Of a DNA stretch of 64,000 nt, positions 1-11,199 are shown in pieces. The translations under genes and the position numbers were made by a program. This DNA comes from Ligustrum vulgare (Eukaryota; Streptophyta; Magnoliopsida; Lamiales; Oleaceae). The stretch lies in assembly GCA_963555705.1 (NCBI GenBank), contig OY743179.1, positions 23,196,692 to 23,260,691 on the forward strand. Direction: 5' to 3'. A model generated the notes under the pieces. The model was not told where the DNA came from, searched no databases, and was given only the letters and a program-made list of their open reading frames with translations. Numbering within the stretch: the first letter of the stretch is position 1; each line of letters starts with the position of its first letter.

Positions 1-1
1 T

Positions 2-1070
2 TCAAGACCCGAGGGTTGTATAGCAGAGCGTTATTTAGCTGATGAATGTACGCATTTTTGTACTGGTTATATGAAACAAGCTGCTGAAGTTGGTGTTCGA
101 CATACGCGAAATGAGGATTTCGAGAATGAAACAATTATTGATGGACGTACAATTTCGAAAGGAAAGTCAAAAACTTTGAGTCAAGAAATGCTTGAGGTCG
201 CTCATCGATATGTGTTGTTTAACAGCGATGCAGTTGAACCATATATAACGTAATAGAGTTAGTTAATTTATTTAATAATGATTAATATTTACCCATAAAC
301 TTATCTATTTTTTTTTTTCATTTAGGATGCATAAGGAGGAGATTAAGAATTCAGATTGTCGTATTGCCAGGAATGAAACTTTATTGCAAATGAGACATAT
401 AGAGACTTTTACATCTTGGTTTGCTGAAAAAGGCAAACAAGACAGCTGTAACATGTCAAGTACATTGAAGTGGCTTTCACGTCGACCTAGATGTGATGTG
501 ATGTCATATTCTGGTTATATTATCAATGGGCATCGATTTCATACAATCGATGTTAGTAGAAGTACACAAAATAGTGGTGTTTCTATTGAAGCACAAACTA
601 TTTGTCGATCTAGTGTGAAGGACACAAGTCATGTAGTTGGTAAAATTTCTTATTATGGGGTGATAAGAGACATAATTTTACTAGACTATCATAATTTTAA
701 AGTTCCTGTGTTTCATTGTGATTGGGCAAATATAGATAGTGGAGTCAAGATTGAAGAAGGATTTACGTTGGTAAATCTTCATAGAGGACAACATCAATTT
801 GAAAGAGATCCATTTATTTTAGCATCACAAGCAAAACAAGTTTTTTATTCTAGAGAAAGCGATACATCTAATTGGTATATTGTACTAAAGGCACCTCCTA
901 GAGGATTTCATGAATTAGAAAATTTTGATGAAGAAGCTTATACTCCAACCACATTAGATGTATTACAACTTGATATTATTGTTGAAGATGAAGGTTATGT
1001 AAGACATGATTGTGAGGGCATTGATATTGAAAATGGTAATTGTATATCTTCAAGATTCTTTATTAATTAG
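2..1070 (+). CDS. TNP2-like CACTA transposase, C-terminal part (two exons)
   Basis: This is the C-terminal end of the DDE-type transposase that cuts and rejoins CACTA ends. The frame is open from base 2 (reading RPEGCIAERYLADEC, a stretch typical of TNP2-type proteins) to 249, where GTAATA is a good donor. The polypyrimidine tract and TTTAG acceptor at 324-325 restart the same protein at 326, joining EPYI to THM-KEEIK style sequence without a frame break. The second exon ends with a stop at 1068-1070 and has the length and composition of the DUF4216 domain (residues with the pattern VFHCDWANIDSGVK and ILASQAKQVFYSRE). The catalytic region is upstream of the window. No stop or frameshift is visible, so the gene may have been recently functional. 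Confidence 0.85.
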
Positions 1071-1202
1071 TTTAATTTTAAATTTATGTGACATTACGTA
1101 GATGCTAATATATCTAATTCCAGTTTGTCTTCCTTTATTTGTAGATATAAATGATGAAAGTTGAGTTTTGTAGATGCTGATGTTCATATAAGTGGCCATA
1201 AC

Positions 1203-1232
1203 ATGACATATCCTGGTGAAGTAAGTTCTCAA

Positions 1233-1277
<45 letters not shown>

Positions 1278-3451
1278 TTCTTTTTGTTTTTGAGTAAATG
1301 TGTTATCTTATTTGTTTAATACAGTCATCTAATCAAGGAAGTAAAAAATTGAAACGAGCTAGAAAGGCTTCAATTGCTGCTGCAACAAGAAAAGGAAATG
1401 AAAGTATAAGAATATCAGAAGGAGGTTCTAATTCTGTTCCAGAAATACAAGAAAATTATTTGCAACATGATGTTGAACTCCAACCTAGCAATACTGAAAA
1501 GGGAAATAAGGGAAGAGGTCGAGCGAAAGTGAATTGTCTCAATAGGGGGAAGGGTGCAAAGTTAACTATAGAGTTTAATGAAAGAGGTCAGCCAATTTGT
1601 AAAGGTTCAAATAAGCTATCGTCATTTCTTGGAACAACTGCAAGAGAACTTATACCAATTACATGGAAAAGTTGGAAAGATATCAACGGAAGTTTTCTTG
1701 ATGACATATGGGATCATGTGCAGGTGACAATAACTTCAATTCACATATTTCACATATATAATTTAAGTGAAATTACTATTAATGATGTGTATTTTGATGC
1801 AGCAAAAGTTTGACGTTGATAATTGTCATAGAAAGTACATCATGCAAAAACTTGGAAAGCATTGGCGAGATCATAGATCTAATGTTCTTAAAGCAATCAA
1901 TAACTTAGGAATGGCAGATGGCATAACAAGAGCTGCTGCTCTCCTCAAGCCCGATAATGTTAATTCAATGGAAGAATGGCAAGCATTTGTCAAAGAACGC
2001 AATTCTCAACCATACAAGGTAAGCGTCCATTGCTTCACTCGAAAACAACAAGTTCTTTAATATGTTGAATATGACTTATTTAAATTCTATTGTCCGGATT
2101 TGATTTGTTACGTTGAGGAGTTGGAGATTGTTTTTGGAGTAGTTGATGACGTTGGAGTTTGATTGAGCTATGGTTGGTGTTTTGAATCATTGTGGTTAAG
2201 TGTTGATTGTTTATAGTATTGTGATGTCCCTCTACAGGTTTGCTAAGTCCAATTTGTAGGGGAGATTCTGCCGAAATTTTTGTAAAATTTATAATAGAAA
2301 AATGACAATTTTAATATTCAGTAGGTCCTTTTTGCCATAAGAAACTAGAGAAGTGTACTTAATGTGTCTACACTTCTTTTTTTAATGCATGCATTTGAGT
2401 TAAAATGTTCTTTGTGAATGGTCATAACTTGTTATTGATTTTTCAGGAAAAAAGTGAAATATTCAAAAAGATGAGGGCTAGTCAAACCATAATACATACA
2501 ACGAGTAGAAAGGGCTTTGCTCGCTTAGAAGCTGAATTGGTAAAAAAGTGCTAAATTTGTTTGAAAAATTATGTCTACAAATATCGCATATATAAAATGT
2601 GTAAAAAAATTGCAGCGTGTTGAAAGTGAAGACCCTGATTCCATTACTAGAGATGATGTGTACATTCGAGGACACACACGGAGAAATGGTGAACCAATTA
2701 ATGAATTAGTTGGAGAAACACTGGTAAATTTTGACTATGTTATTTTTTTAAGATATATTCAAAGTTTATATTTATTTAAGTTTAATGAATTAATTTGTTT
2801 CGTAATATCAGCAAAAAATAATAGCATGTTCAGAAACGGTGAACTCTCCAAGCAAACACTCTCTAAAAGATGATGGCGTTGCAAAAGTACTTGGTCCAGA
2901 ACGTAGGGGACGTGTAAGAGGTCTTGGTTTTGGTGCGACTCCTTCAAAGTTGAATGCTTTGGTGCATAATCATAATGTGCAATCTCAACTCCAAGATTTG
3001 AGAGAGGAAATTAAAGAATTAAAAGCTTTATTTCAAATGAAGAGCAAAAGTGCATTACAAGAAGATAATGTAAGTGGAAAACTATAATTAGTGAATGTTA
3101 TCTTATATTACATAGACTTTTTATATTCAAAATAACCAATCGTACAATTTGATGTTAATTTTACAGCCTAGAGACAAAGATTTGAATGGTTTAGATAGCC
3201 TTCAAACTAAGAAATGCAAATTGTTATCTTGGTTTGGGAAAGGTGATGTTGTTGCAAAAGGTGAAATCGCATCCACAAATCCAAATGATTTAGTGCATCA
3301 TGTACCCCTTGGTAATGAATGTTGGAAAGTCTGGGTTATTGAAGTGATTGATAATGTCAGTTTATATCGTCCTACACGTGAGCTTTTTCTTCTTGAAGAT
3401 GCATTAGGAAGTACAATTGCATGGCCAATTAGGTACATTGAAGTGGATTAG
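1203..3451 (+). CDS. TNP1/TNPA-like CACTA accessory protein (seven exons)
   Basis: The model is join(1203..1220, 1325..1723, 1803..2018, 2447..2539, 2616..2723, 2812..3069, 3167..3451), about 458 residues. Every junction is GT-AG, every exon is a multiple of three and the frame stays open, so all six introns are phase 0. Exons 2-5 carry the plant Ptta/En/Spm transposase region (Transposase_24 type: ITWKSWKDI, then GKHWRDHRSNV and MEEWQAFVKER). Exon 6 has a leucine/charged stretch (LQDLREEIKELKALF) that looks coiled-coil. Exon 7 matches the TNP1/EN/SPM C-terminal type (KCKLLSWFGKGDVVAKGEI). Proteins of this class bind subterminal repeats. The first tiny exon (MTYPGE) is the weakest part; translation may start elsewhere. 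The large intron 2019-2446 contains a dispersed repeat fragment. Confidence 0.78.
1235..1275. repeat. (TA)n microsatellite in first intron of TNP1-like gene
   Basis: About 20 TA units lie between the donor at 1221 and the acceptor at 1323-1324. It is one of four long TA tracts in the window. Confidence 0.9.
2118..2310 (+). repeat. Fragment of a dispersed repeat inside a CACTA intron
   Basis: This stretch resembles 52188-52345 at the 3' end of the unclassified 5.3-kb insertion. Shared blocks include GTTGAGGAGTTGG and CTCTACAGGTT, then GGGGAGAYTCTGCCGAAATT (C or T at the ambiguous base) and a TATAATAGA-type tail. It lies wholly within the intron 2019-2446 of the TNP1-like gene. No ends or target duplication could be defined. 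Confidence 0.6.
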
Positions 3452-3811
3452 TTGAACTCACAACAAAGGTATGTTTCACTTTTTGATATACTTTTGATAT
3501 TATAATTATAAATTTATTAATTATAAATTTATTACTTTGTGATTTGCAGGAAGTTGATTATTTTTGACATGGCACTATTGGTCAAAGAAGAAGCTTCGAT
3601 ATGGATACTTTTATTTTTTACGACATTTTAAGTTTATTTTGAAGTAGTTGTCTATAGACTTTTGTATATTGTGTTGAATCTTACTATGATATTGTTTGTT
3701 TATCGAAATCACGTTTATTGATTATATATGCATTAATGTGTTTCTGTTTTATTATTATAGGATTTTTGGAAATATAATTTATAGAATTTTTTTAAAAAAA
3801 AATAAAATCCT
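3452..3811 (+). other. 3' untranslated / spacer DNA of the CACTA element
   Basis: AT-rich DNA between the TNP1 stop codon and the hairpin array. A GT-AG pair (about 3470 to 3549) could be a 3' UTR intron. No further coding sequence is seen. Confidence 0.5.
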
Positions 3812-4077
3812 AGTTTACGGCGTGCATTTTGAACGCCGTAATTAGATTTCACGGCGTGCATTTTTGCACGCCGTAAACTTTCACGGCGTGCATTTTTGCA
3901 CGCCGTAATTAGATTTCACGGCGTGCATTTTTGCACGCCGTAAACTTTCACGGCGTGCATAAATGCACGCCGTGAAAGTTTACGGCGTGCAAAAATGCAC
4001 GCCGTGAATTTTTACGGCGTGCGGCTGCACGCCGTAAAAATGATTTTACGGCATGCAATGCACGCCGTAAAAAGCTA
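3812..4077. repeat. CACTA subterminal array of eight hairpin (inverted-repeat) units
   Basis: Eight units of about 28-32 bp, each a near-perfect palindrome of the form TTTACGGCGTGCA - short T-rich or A-rich loop - TGCACGCCGTAAA, start near 3814, 3849, 3882, 3917, 3948, 3980, 4010 and 4045. Units alternate TTTACGG and TTTCACGG arms and are separated by 3-8 bp. Subterminal repeats of CACTA elements are binding sites for the TNP1/TNPA protein. The repeat core CGGCGTGC is CpG-rich in an otherwise AT-rich element. Confidence 0.92.
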
Positions 4078-4079
4078 AC

Positions 4080-4091
4080 TTTGTTGTAGTG
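4080..4091 (+). other. 3' terminal inverted repeat of CACTA element
   Basis: TTTGTTGTAGTG, 2-3 bases after the last hairpin. It ends in TAGTG, the complement of CACTA. The sequence beyond it is copia coding sequence. Confidence 0.85.
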
Positions 4092-5013
4092 GAGTTACAG
4101 ACCTATATGTTCTTAACACACACAACTTAATTTCTGTTTCTACTACCTATATCAACAGTGTATCTGCTCATGTTTTGCACAATCGACTTGGACATTTATC
4201 TTTTAAATGTTTGAATACTTTGAAAATTCAGATAGGTTGTGATGTATCAAAATTAATTTACGGCGTGCATTTTTGCACACCGTAATTAGATTTCACGGCG
4301 TGCATTTTTGCACGCCGTAAACTTTCACGGCGTGCATCCGTGAATTTTTACGGCGTTTCCTTACTTTACTTGATGATTGTTCTCGCTTTACATGGATTTT
4401 TCTTCTCAAGCATAAAAGTGATGCCAACATTGCTATTCATAAGTTCTTTAATATGATCAGTACTCAGTTTAATGCCCATATCAAAGTATTCAAATCTGAT
4501 AATGCTCCTGAGCTAAATCTTAGTGATTTCTTCAATTCCAAGTTAGTGTTACATCAGTTTTCTTATGTACAAAGACCTGAACAAAACTCAATGGTAGAAA
4601 GAAAACACCAACATTTACTTAATGTTGCAAGAGCTTTATACTTTTAGTCAAGAGTGCCTCTTCAATTCTGGTCTGAGTGCGTCTCTACTACTACTTTTCT
4701 TATTAATAGAGTTCCTTCTCCTCTCCTTCATCATAAAAGTCCCTATGAGATCTTGTATAAAACTCCTGTCAATTATCCTCATTCAAAGTATTCGGTTGCC
4801 TAGCTTTTGCATCCACTCACATTGCTCATAGGACTAAATATGAGCCTCGATCTAAGATGTGTGTATTTCTGGGATACCCTACAGGCATCAAAGGATACAA
4901 AATATATGACATCCAAACCAAACAAATTTTTGTATCTAGAGATGTTATATTTCATGAACAAATATTCCCATTTCAGCAGGAAACACCCACAGACAACCTA
5001 ACTGGTCTTTGGA
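4092..5013 (+). pseudogene. Ty1/copia polyprotein fragment: GAG-pre-integrase and integrase
   Basis: Immediately after the CACTA end, the frame from 4094 reads a GAG-pre-integrase segment (LHNRLGHLSFKCLNTLK). It is then broken by a 100-bp patch of CACTA hairpin DNA (4257-4356) and resumes as integrase core (FLTLLDDCSRFTW, KSDNAPEL with the second catalytic Asp, MVERKH with the Glu). The zinc-finger cysteines and the first catalytic Asp, which should lie between, are missing. A TAG stop follows ARALYF near 4645, and near 4800 the frame shifts to continue as MCVFLGYPTGIKGYKIYD up to about 5013. RT and RNase H are absent. This is a dead fragment used as the target of the CACTA insertion. Confidence 0.85.
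4257..4356. repeat. Patch of CACTA hairpin repeat inside copia integrase
   Basis: Two full hairpin units plus a broken third (TTTCACGGCGTGCAT joined to CCGTGAATTTTTACGGCG) match the array at 3812-4077 in unit sequence and spacing. They replace the part of the copia gene that should carry the integrase zinc finger. No transposon terminus borders the patch. Confidence 0.8.
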
Positions 5014-6582
5014 CCTTCATTATAAATGAAAAATAATATTAAAAAAAGACTTTTTTTTCTTCATTATAGAGGTCAATAGATTATTTAGAGATGAACTAAC
5101 AAATTTTTGGACTGAATTAGATGGCATGGACTTATTCCGCGACAAAAGGTAAAATGTGAGAGTGAAATTGTCAAAAAAAAAAAAAAACACAAATGTAGGG
5201 ACGTTTTACGTCAATTATCTTTTTTGAATTATAAAAATGACCTGACTTTATTAGTTAGACTAATAATATGGACACAATTTTAACACAAAGCATGCACATT
5301 TTGCATTTAAGCATGCATATTTGATCAATGATATAGGTTGACCGCATTATCATGCACATGCCCAGATTCGGAGCGAAAAGGCATCGTGCATATGCGTGCA
5401 TTTAGAATATTGCTATTTTTATTAGGAATGATAAAATCTATTCATTTTGTCCGGTGTTCAAAATATTCTCCATTTTAGTATTTTTAAATATAAAATTACA
5501 AAATAAATAAACATGACAAAAATGAAAATGTTTAATCCTCATTGCACCAAGCTTACAAATTTATTTGTTTAATAATAAGAGCGCAATATTATTAATTGGC
5601 GTCTATGTATAATAATGTATCCAACTCTCTCGCATAATTACAATAAACATGTCGTAGAAAATAGAACATTCTCAAATAAATTTTAATTGAAAGTTAACAA
5701 TATCAACATTAATAATTATTTAATATTAATTAAAATTAAAATTTTTGCATACTCTGTTAACACCAATTTTGTATGTAGAATGGTTTCCACGTGTAACCTT
5801 TTTTTTTTTTTCATAATATATGTATTACTTTGTTAGATAATATTTTAGACACGGTAAGTAGAATATATAAAAATACAATCAAACAAAAGTTTGTTTAATT
5901 ATAGTTTAATTTTAACGTGTCATTGTTTTAAAAACAAAACATTCAATTTGGGCATGCGTATTTCAACCTACATAGTGAAAAAAAATCCGTCCCGACCCAA
6001 ATCCGACTCTAATGGGGCAAAATTTTTTCCTTGGACCCTGCTCCATAGAGAGCAAAGACTGAGGGTTCGGCTTCTTTCATAACGTGGACAGCACTATTCT
6101 TTGCTATTGTTGGATATATATGTACATTCTACTCTATTCTTTATGGAAGAACCAACTTCCATAGGATAAGACTTCTACTAGAGGGTATGAGACTTTCGTT
6201 CGGCACAAATATTCATCAACGTCGTTTGGCCCAAAAGTTTCATCAACAAAGGGGATAGATATAGGTATGGAACTAAACCAACACACACTCACACAAAAAT
6301 GAATTTTTTTTTTCATTAAGATAACGTGATATCTGGTGAAATCGAATTGAGATCTTGTAGGAAATCCCATACTTTCTCATTAAAAAATATAAGGACATTT
6401 TTAATAACTCTTAATCTTAACTCAATCGTCCTTAAGTACAAGAAAGAGCTTTTGACAGCAAGTCTGCAAGCCGATGAAGTGAGGTTTTGGTCTTCTTTTC
6501 CTTGATGCAATTCATGCAGGACACTCCAAAGTCAGAATGAAATTCGCGGGGTGACGAGAGGGGTTGAGAAATTTTACCCGTG
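5014..6582. other. Gene-free AT-rich DNA
   Basis: No ORF longer than about 80 codons with recognisable composition, and no repeat boundaries that I can define. Short homopolymers occur (A-tract at 5172-5186, T-tract near 5800). Confidence 0.5.
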
Positions 6583-6749
6583 CCCGGGGCTAGTGACGGA
6601 CGCAGACATTTAGAGTTAGGGGGACAAAATCACACTTGCAAAAAAAATTGTTAAAAATTATAGCATTTGATATTCTATTACAATTATTCTCTACGTGTTC
6701 TTATAGATTGATAACGTTCCATGATTACATCATTTTCAATACTGTCAAA

Positions 6750-7204
6750 TGTTAAAAAATTTATCACAGATAATTATTTATCTATGATCCAAAATAAATC
6801 ATCATGCTGAATTATCAAGAATTAAATAACTGAAGCGGAAGCGTACCTTAATCAAACGTGATTCACGATAAGCGATTCGGTTGGTTGGATCTTCCAAATC
6901 AATACGTAGTCCTTATTTTCTCTCTGATGATTGGATGTCAGACAAGATGAGCAGTGCGTATGATTCAGGGACCATGACCGACTTTATATACTGTATTGCC
7001 AGTTACCCTAATCCGGCCCATCATGAATTAGGTAATGGCCTGGTATCTACACATAAAAGTCCATACATTAATTAGATGCATTAAAGCTCAATATACCAAA
7101 TCCTTACTAGATCACTTTAAATGAGCTTAACCAAAATTGATAGCATTTTATTTAATACACAATAATTCACATATAAGCCCACACGATTGATTAAAATCCT
7201 TACA
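6750..7204 (-). repeat. 3' LTR of copia element
   Basis: 455 bp, TG...CA. It carries the same TTTATATA promoter motif as its partner. On the plus strand it is followed by the complement of the purine tract. Confidence 0.93.
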
Positions 7205-7216
7205 ATCTCCCACTTG
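7205..7216 (-). other. Polypurine tract of copia element
   Basis: The minus strand reads AAGTGGGAGAT directly before the 3' LTR, where plus-strand DNA synthesis is primed. Confidence 0.8.
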
Positions 7217-7699
7217 GGCTATATGTGTAACCTTACAATTGTGTATCAATCATAACCTTATGAGTACTTAGAATTTTGTTATCATTACTTAATGCATCCC
7301 CAAACAATCCGGCCCATCAATTATATCAACATAGGATCAAAGCGGCTTTCGCTACATTAATCGTAACTAAACCTTCAATGGTCACGTATATCGACATAAC
7401 TGAATGACATGGATCAAGTATGGATGTGTAGCATGGAAATTACATGTAATGTGATCTTCAACATGCCTATTTCCAACTGGTCCGACTTAAGTGAGATCAT
7501 CCTTAAACAAGTTCAGAAATAATAAACCTGAAACCTTACAGCTGTAAATAACTTTAACTTTAAACTGTATCCAAAAGGACAGTAAATGTGTCTAATGCAC
7601 CCAAAATACAAACTCCCACTGAAATCGAATATCCTTAAGAAATACAACACCCATATGAGTATTGTGCTCATGAAAGACCTTGGGTTGTAATACTTTAGT

Positions 7700-9560
7700 A
7701 AGCGGATCCGCAATTATGGAGTTTGTCTCAATGTGCTCTTATTGACACGTGTCCACTCTGAACTGTATCCTTCACAACCAGGAACTTATGTCAATGTATT
7801 TTGACTTAGTTGAGCTCCTGTTGTTACTGGAATATAAATCTGCTGAGTTATTGTCACAATATAACTTTAGTGGTCTTTCTATACCATACAGAATACGCAG
7901 CCTTGTGACAAAATTTCACAGCTATATTCCAAAATTAGATGCCCCCAAAATTGCTACAACTGTGCTGCCAAGTGAAAGAAGCTAAAGTGTCTATTAAGCA
8001 CTCCATCCGGAAATAGCTCCTCCAACCAGCAGATAAATGTAGCCTTATGTGGATCTTTTACTTTCTTGGCATCTAGTAAAAATCAGAATCATAATACCAT
8101 ATGATCTCCAATTGATCTGATTTTCTGTATGTGAGCATGTAATCTTTTGTTCTCTTTAAATACCTTATAACCCATGTTTAGCTGCTTTCCAAATGATCCA
8201 CCTCAGGGTTACTTAAATATCTCATTAGTATCCCAATAATGTATGCAATATCCAAACGCATACAAATTTGAGCATACATCAGATTTTCTATAGCTTAACT
8301 ATATGGGATCCTCTGCATTTCTTTAATTTCAAGATAACTTTTCGGACATTAGTTGAGACTAAATTGTCTCCCTTAGCGATGGGTTGTCCCCTGATTTACT
8401 GTCTTGCATGCCAAACCTCTTAAGTACTTTATTGATATAGCCCTTTTGTTAATATTCAAGAATACCCCGAGAACAATCCCGGTGTATCTGAATTCCTAAT
8501 ACAAAAGAGATGTCACCAAGATTTTTAATCTCAAAATTCCTTGACAAAAAAATCTCATAATTTTATGTGACATGCCTATATCATTAGTGGCAAGCAATAT
8601 GTTATCAACATACAAAATCAGGAAAATACACTTACTCCCACTGAACTTGTAATACACACAACCATCAACAGCATTAATATCAAGACCAAATGAGATAATT
8701 ACTTGATGAAATTTGTATTACCCTTAACGAGAAGCTGGCTTGAGCACATAAATGGATTTCTTTAATTTGCAAACAATTTTCTTTGGGTCTACTGATTGCA
8801 CCATATAGATCGTCCCATCAATGTCACCATTGAGAAACGCCACCTTAGTATCCATTTGATGTAACTCGAGGTCAAAATGTGCAACAACCTAACTTTCCTG
8901 AAAGAGTCTTTCGTAGAAACCAAAGGGAAAGTCTCTTTATAATCAATGTCATCATTCCATGTAAAACATTTAGATACAAGACGAACTTTATATCTTTCCA
9001 CATTACCTTTCAAATCCCTCTTGGTTTAAAAATGCATTTAAGACCAACACTTTCTGGTAATGGGATAAGATCCCAAACTTTATTGTCTTGCATATGCTTA
9101 TACTCCTTAATTATGACATCAATCCACTTTTGAGAGTTAGAACCCTGCATGGCCTGATGGAATTGATTTGACCATCTTCCACCATTCCATTATTTCCTTA
9201 TGTTCTTGGAAAAATACTATTTAAATTATCCAGAATAACATTTTTCCCTTTCTCTCGTGGATCTCCTTAATGGCTTTAGTTATTGAGGTTGTTGAGTTTG
9301 TACTTCTGAAATTTACCTTATTTTGGATGGGAGGTTCTTCGACATTGTCTAATTGAGGTTCCGGATATGCTTCTTGATCAATGACATGCATAAAAACTTG
9401 CACATTGTCAAAAGCAACAATAGGAATCGAAACCGATCCTTCCTCAACTTCTTCCTTAAAGACTATATCTCTAACCTTATTTCTCCCCCCAAACTCAACT
9501 TCCTCAAAAAAGTTGCATTTCCCATTTCAAAAGTTGACTCAAGTGTGGGATCTTAAAATT
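7700..9560 (-). pseudogene. Copia reverse transcriptase-RNase H remnant with integrase tail
   Basis: Minus-strand fragments in several frames read, in order, an integrase C-terminal tail and linker (9545-9230; NVEEPPIQNKVNF), the RVT_2 start (9013-8790; VERYKVRLVSKCF, DDIDYKETFPLVSTKDSFR), the metal-binding region (about 8860; ELHQMDTKVAFLNGDIDG), the second catalytic motif near 8600 (LYVDN) and an RNase H portion down to about 7700 (SDFTRCQESKRSTYGYICW). The family motif at 8600 is YVDD; here the second Asp codon has become AAC (Asn), which would inactivate polymerisation. At least a dozen stops and frameshifts are present. Confidence 0.82.
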
Positions 9561-9599
9561 AATAGCCCCTTAAAAGCTCAAAACAATTAATAAAGTAGC

Positions 9600-10400
9600 T
9601 GCTTACTATTTTGGAGTCCAATATCTTTATGTGGTTTCTTTTATTTTGGACCCTTAACAACTTTATTTTCTTTATTTGTTTTCTTGCCCTTATCTTTAGA
9701 GGTGTTTGCCAAGTGAACACTCTCAGTTCTGTCATACTTCAACTTTTCTTCCTCTTGCACACAAAATAGAATGAGCTCATTTAGAGTTCATTTCTCTCTT
9801 TAATAGTTACAACTGACCTTAAATTGACTGAATTGTGCAAGAAGCTTGCACACTATGAAATGAGCTCATGGGAGTCCATTTCTACTTTGACAGTTATAAC
9901 TAACCTTAAATTAACTATATTGTGCAGGAAGCGATATCAATACCAAATTCACGAGCAAGTCATTAGACAAGTCGAGTTTTAGTTCCTTAAGTTTTGAAGC
10001 AGTGTGAGACATCTACATGACGTACTCCCTTATTTTCCCATTGCCTTTATACTTTATTGAAATCAAGCTTTGCATAAGCGTGCTTGTTTCAGCCTTATCG
10101 TTTTTCGCAAAACGTTTCTTAATTTCGGCAAGAAACTCATTGGCATCATTTACCTCCTCAGATACTATACCACTAAAGGCTTACGGAATGCCGCACTTAA
10201 TGATCATGAGACTCACGTAATTTAAGAAATCCCACTTCTCAAAGTTCCTCATTTGATTAGATGAACTTTCATCCGTAAGAGGAGCATATTGCTCGATCCT
10301 TAGTACACGGCCTAGATCGATGCAGCCAACGAAAAGTTAATGTTCTTGTTTTTATCCTTGAAGTTTATTCCATAAATACAGGGATTAAATTTGAGCTTGT
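9600..10400 (-). pseudogene. Copia gag remnant
   Basis: The minus strand around 10220-10020 reads a UBN2-type gag segment (GIVSEEVNDANEFLAEIKKRF, then TLMQSLISIKYKGKG) and, toward 9650, a lysine-rich tail (GKKTNKENK). It is joined almost directly to the integrase tail, so protease and the integrase core are deleted. Several stops are present. Confidence 0.65.
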
Positions 10401-10580
10401 AGATATACTACTAGCAGAATTTGAAACTGAATAGAGAACACTTAAATAAAATAGGTCACATAAATACCTTATTATGCAAATCATACTTTCAAACAATGGT
10501 AGGGCCTATCACAAGATACCTAGCACAACATCAATATTTAGTCTTTGGACAGAAATATTAACTTGTAAGTAGTACTCTTG

Positions 10581-10965
10581 GTGTAGTAATCAAACACTGA
10601 CAGTAAGACATGTCAATCAACAAACCTTTCTTTGGACCGATTTATTGATCACACGTAAAACCAAATAACCGTCACGTATTTATCACCACAAGTTCATGTG
10701 AAATTTGGGCCAAATATTGACCTTCCTTTGGGCCGATCAATATCCGCATGAAATAACACACAAACCCCTAATTTTCCCTTAGTGCAGTGATCAAACACTG
10801 GTAATAAGACATGTTAACCAATAAACCTTTCTTTGGACCGATTTATTGGTCACACGTTAAACCAAATAATTGCCACGTGTTTATCACAACAGGTGCATGT
10901 GAAATTCGAGCCAAATATTGATCTTCTTTTGGGCCGATCAATATCCGCAATGAATAACATACACA
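10581..10965. repeat. Two-copy tandem duplication (~190 bp units) in copia leader
   Basis: Units at 10581-10765 and 10786-10965 share blocks such as CAAACCTTTCTTTGGACCGA and GGGCCGATCAATATCCGCA, with scattered differences. They lie between gag and the 5' LTR in non-coding leader. Confidence 0.8.
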
Positions 10966-11199
10966 AATACCTTCTAATATTCAAAGTTAATTAATATCCA
11001 CAAGAGAGGTTGCTTTGGCAACATGTTGCTTCAACTAACTTACTTTCGAATATTATATCTCTCAAAAGAGTCCGTAGTACCAAAATTTGAAATTGAAATC
11101 CATTGATTTGCATCTATATTTGACTTTAGGATTTGAATTATTGAATTCAAAACTTTAGAATAAAGCAATCCTTAAGTTAAGAGAGTCAATTGCAATATT

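Larger units (their letters stand above)
1..4091 (+). mobile_element. CACTA (En/Spm) DNA transposon, 3' part, truncated by window edge
   Basis: The segment holds the end of a TNP2-type transposase gene, a complete-looking TNP1-type gene, a subterminal array of inverted-repeat hairpins and a terminus reading TTTGTTGTAGTG (4080-4091), the complement of the CACTACAACAAA start usual for this superfamily. DNA to the right is a copia integrase gene, so the CACTA element sits inside or beside an older copia copy. The left terminus and the other flank lie outside the window, so neither the 3-bp target duplication (GAG at 4092-4094 would be the right copy) nor total length can be confirmed. Gene order TNP2 then TNP1 on one strand fits plant CACTA elements. 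Confidence 0.9.

Noticed and set aside
3812..4077. CRISPR-like regular repeat array
   Set aside because: The units are palindromes with only 3-8 bp between them and no unique spacers, in a plant CACTA terminus. They are subterminal repeats.
5760..6130. Possible MITE or gene in the 5.0-6.6 kb gap
   Set aside because: GC-richer text near 5980-6080 has no inverted ends or duplication, and the short open frame has no domain.
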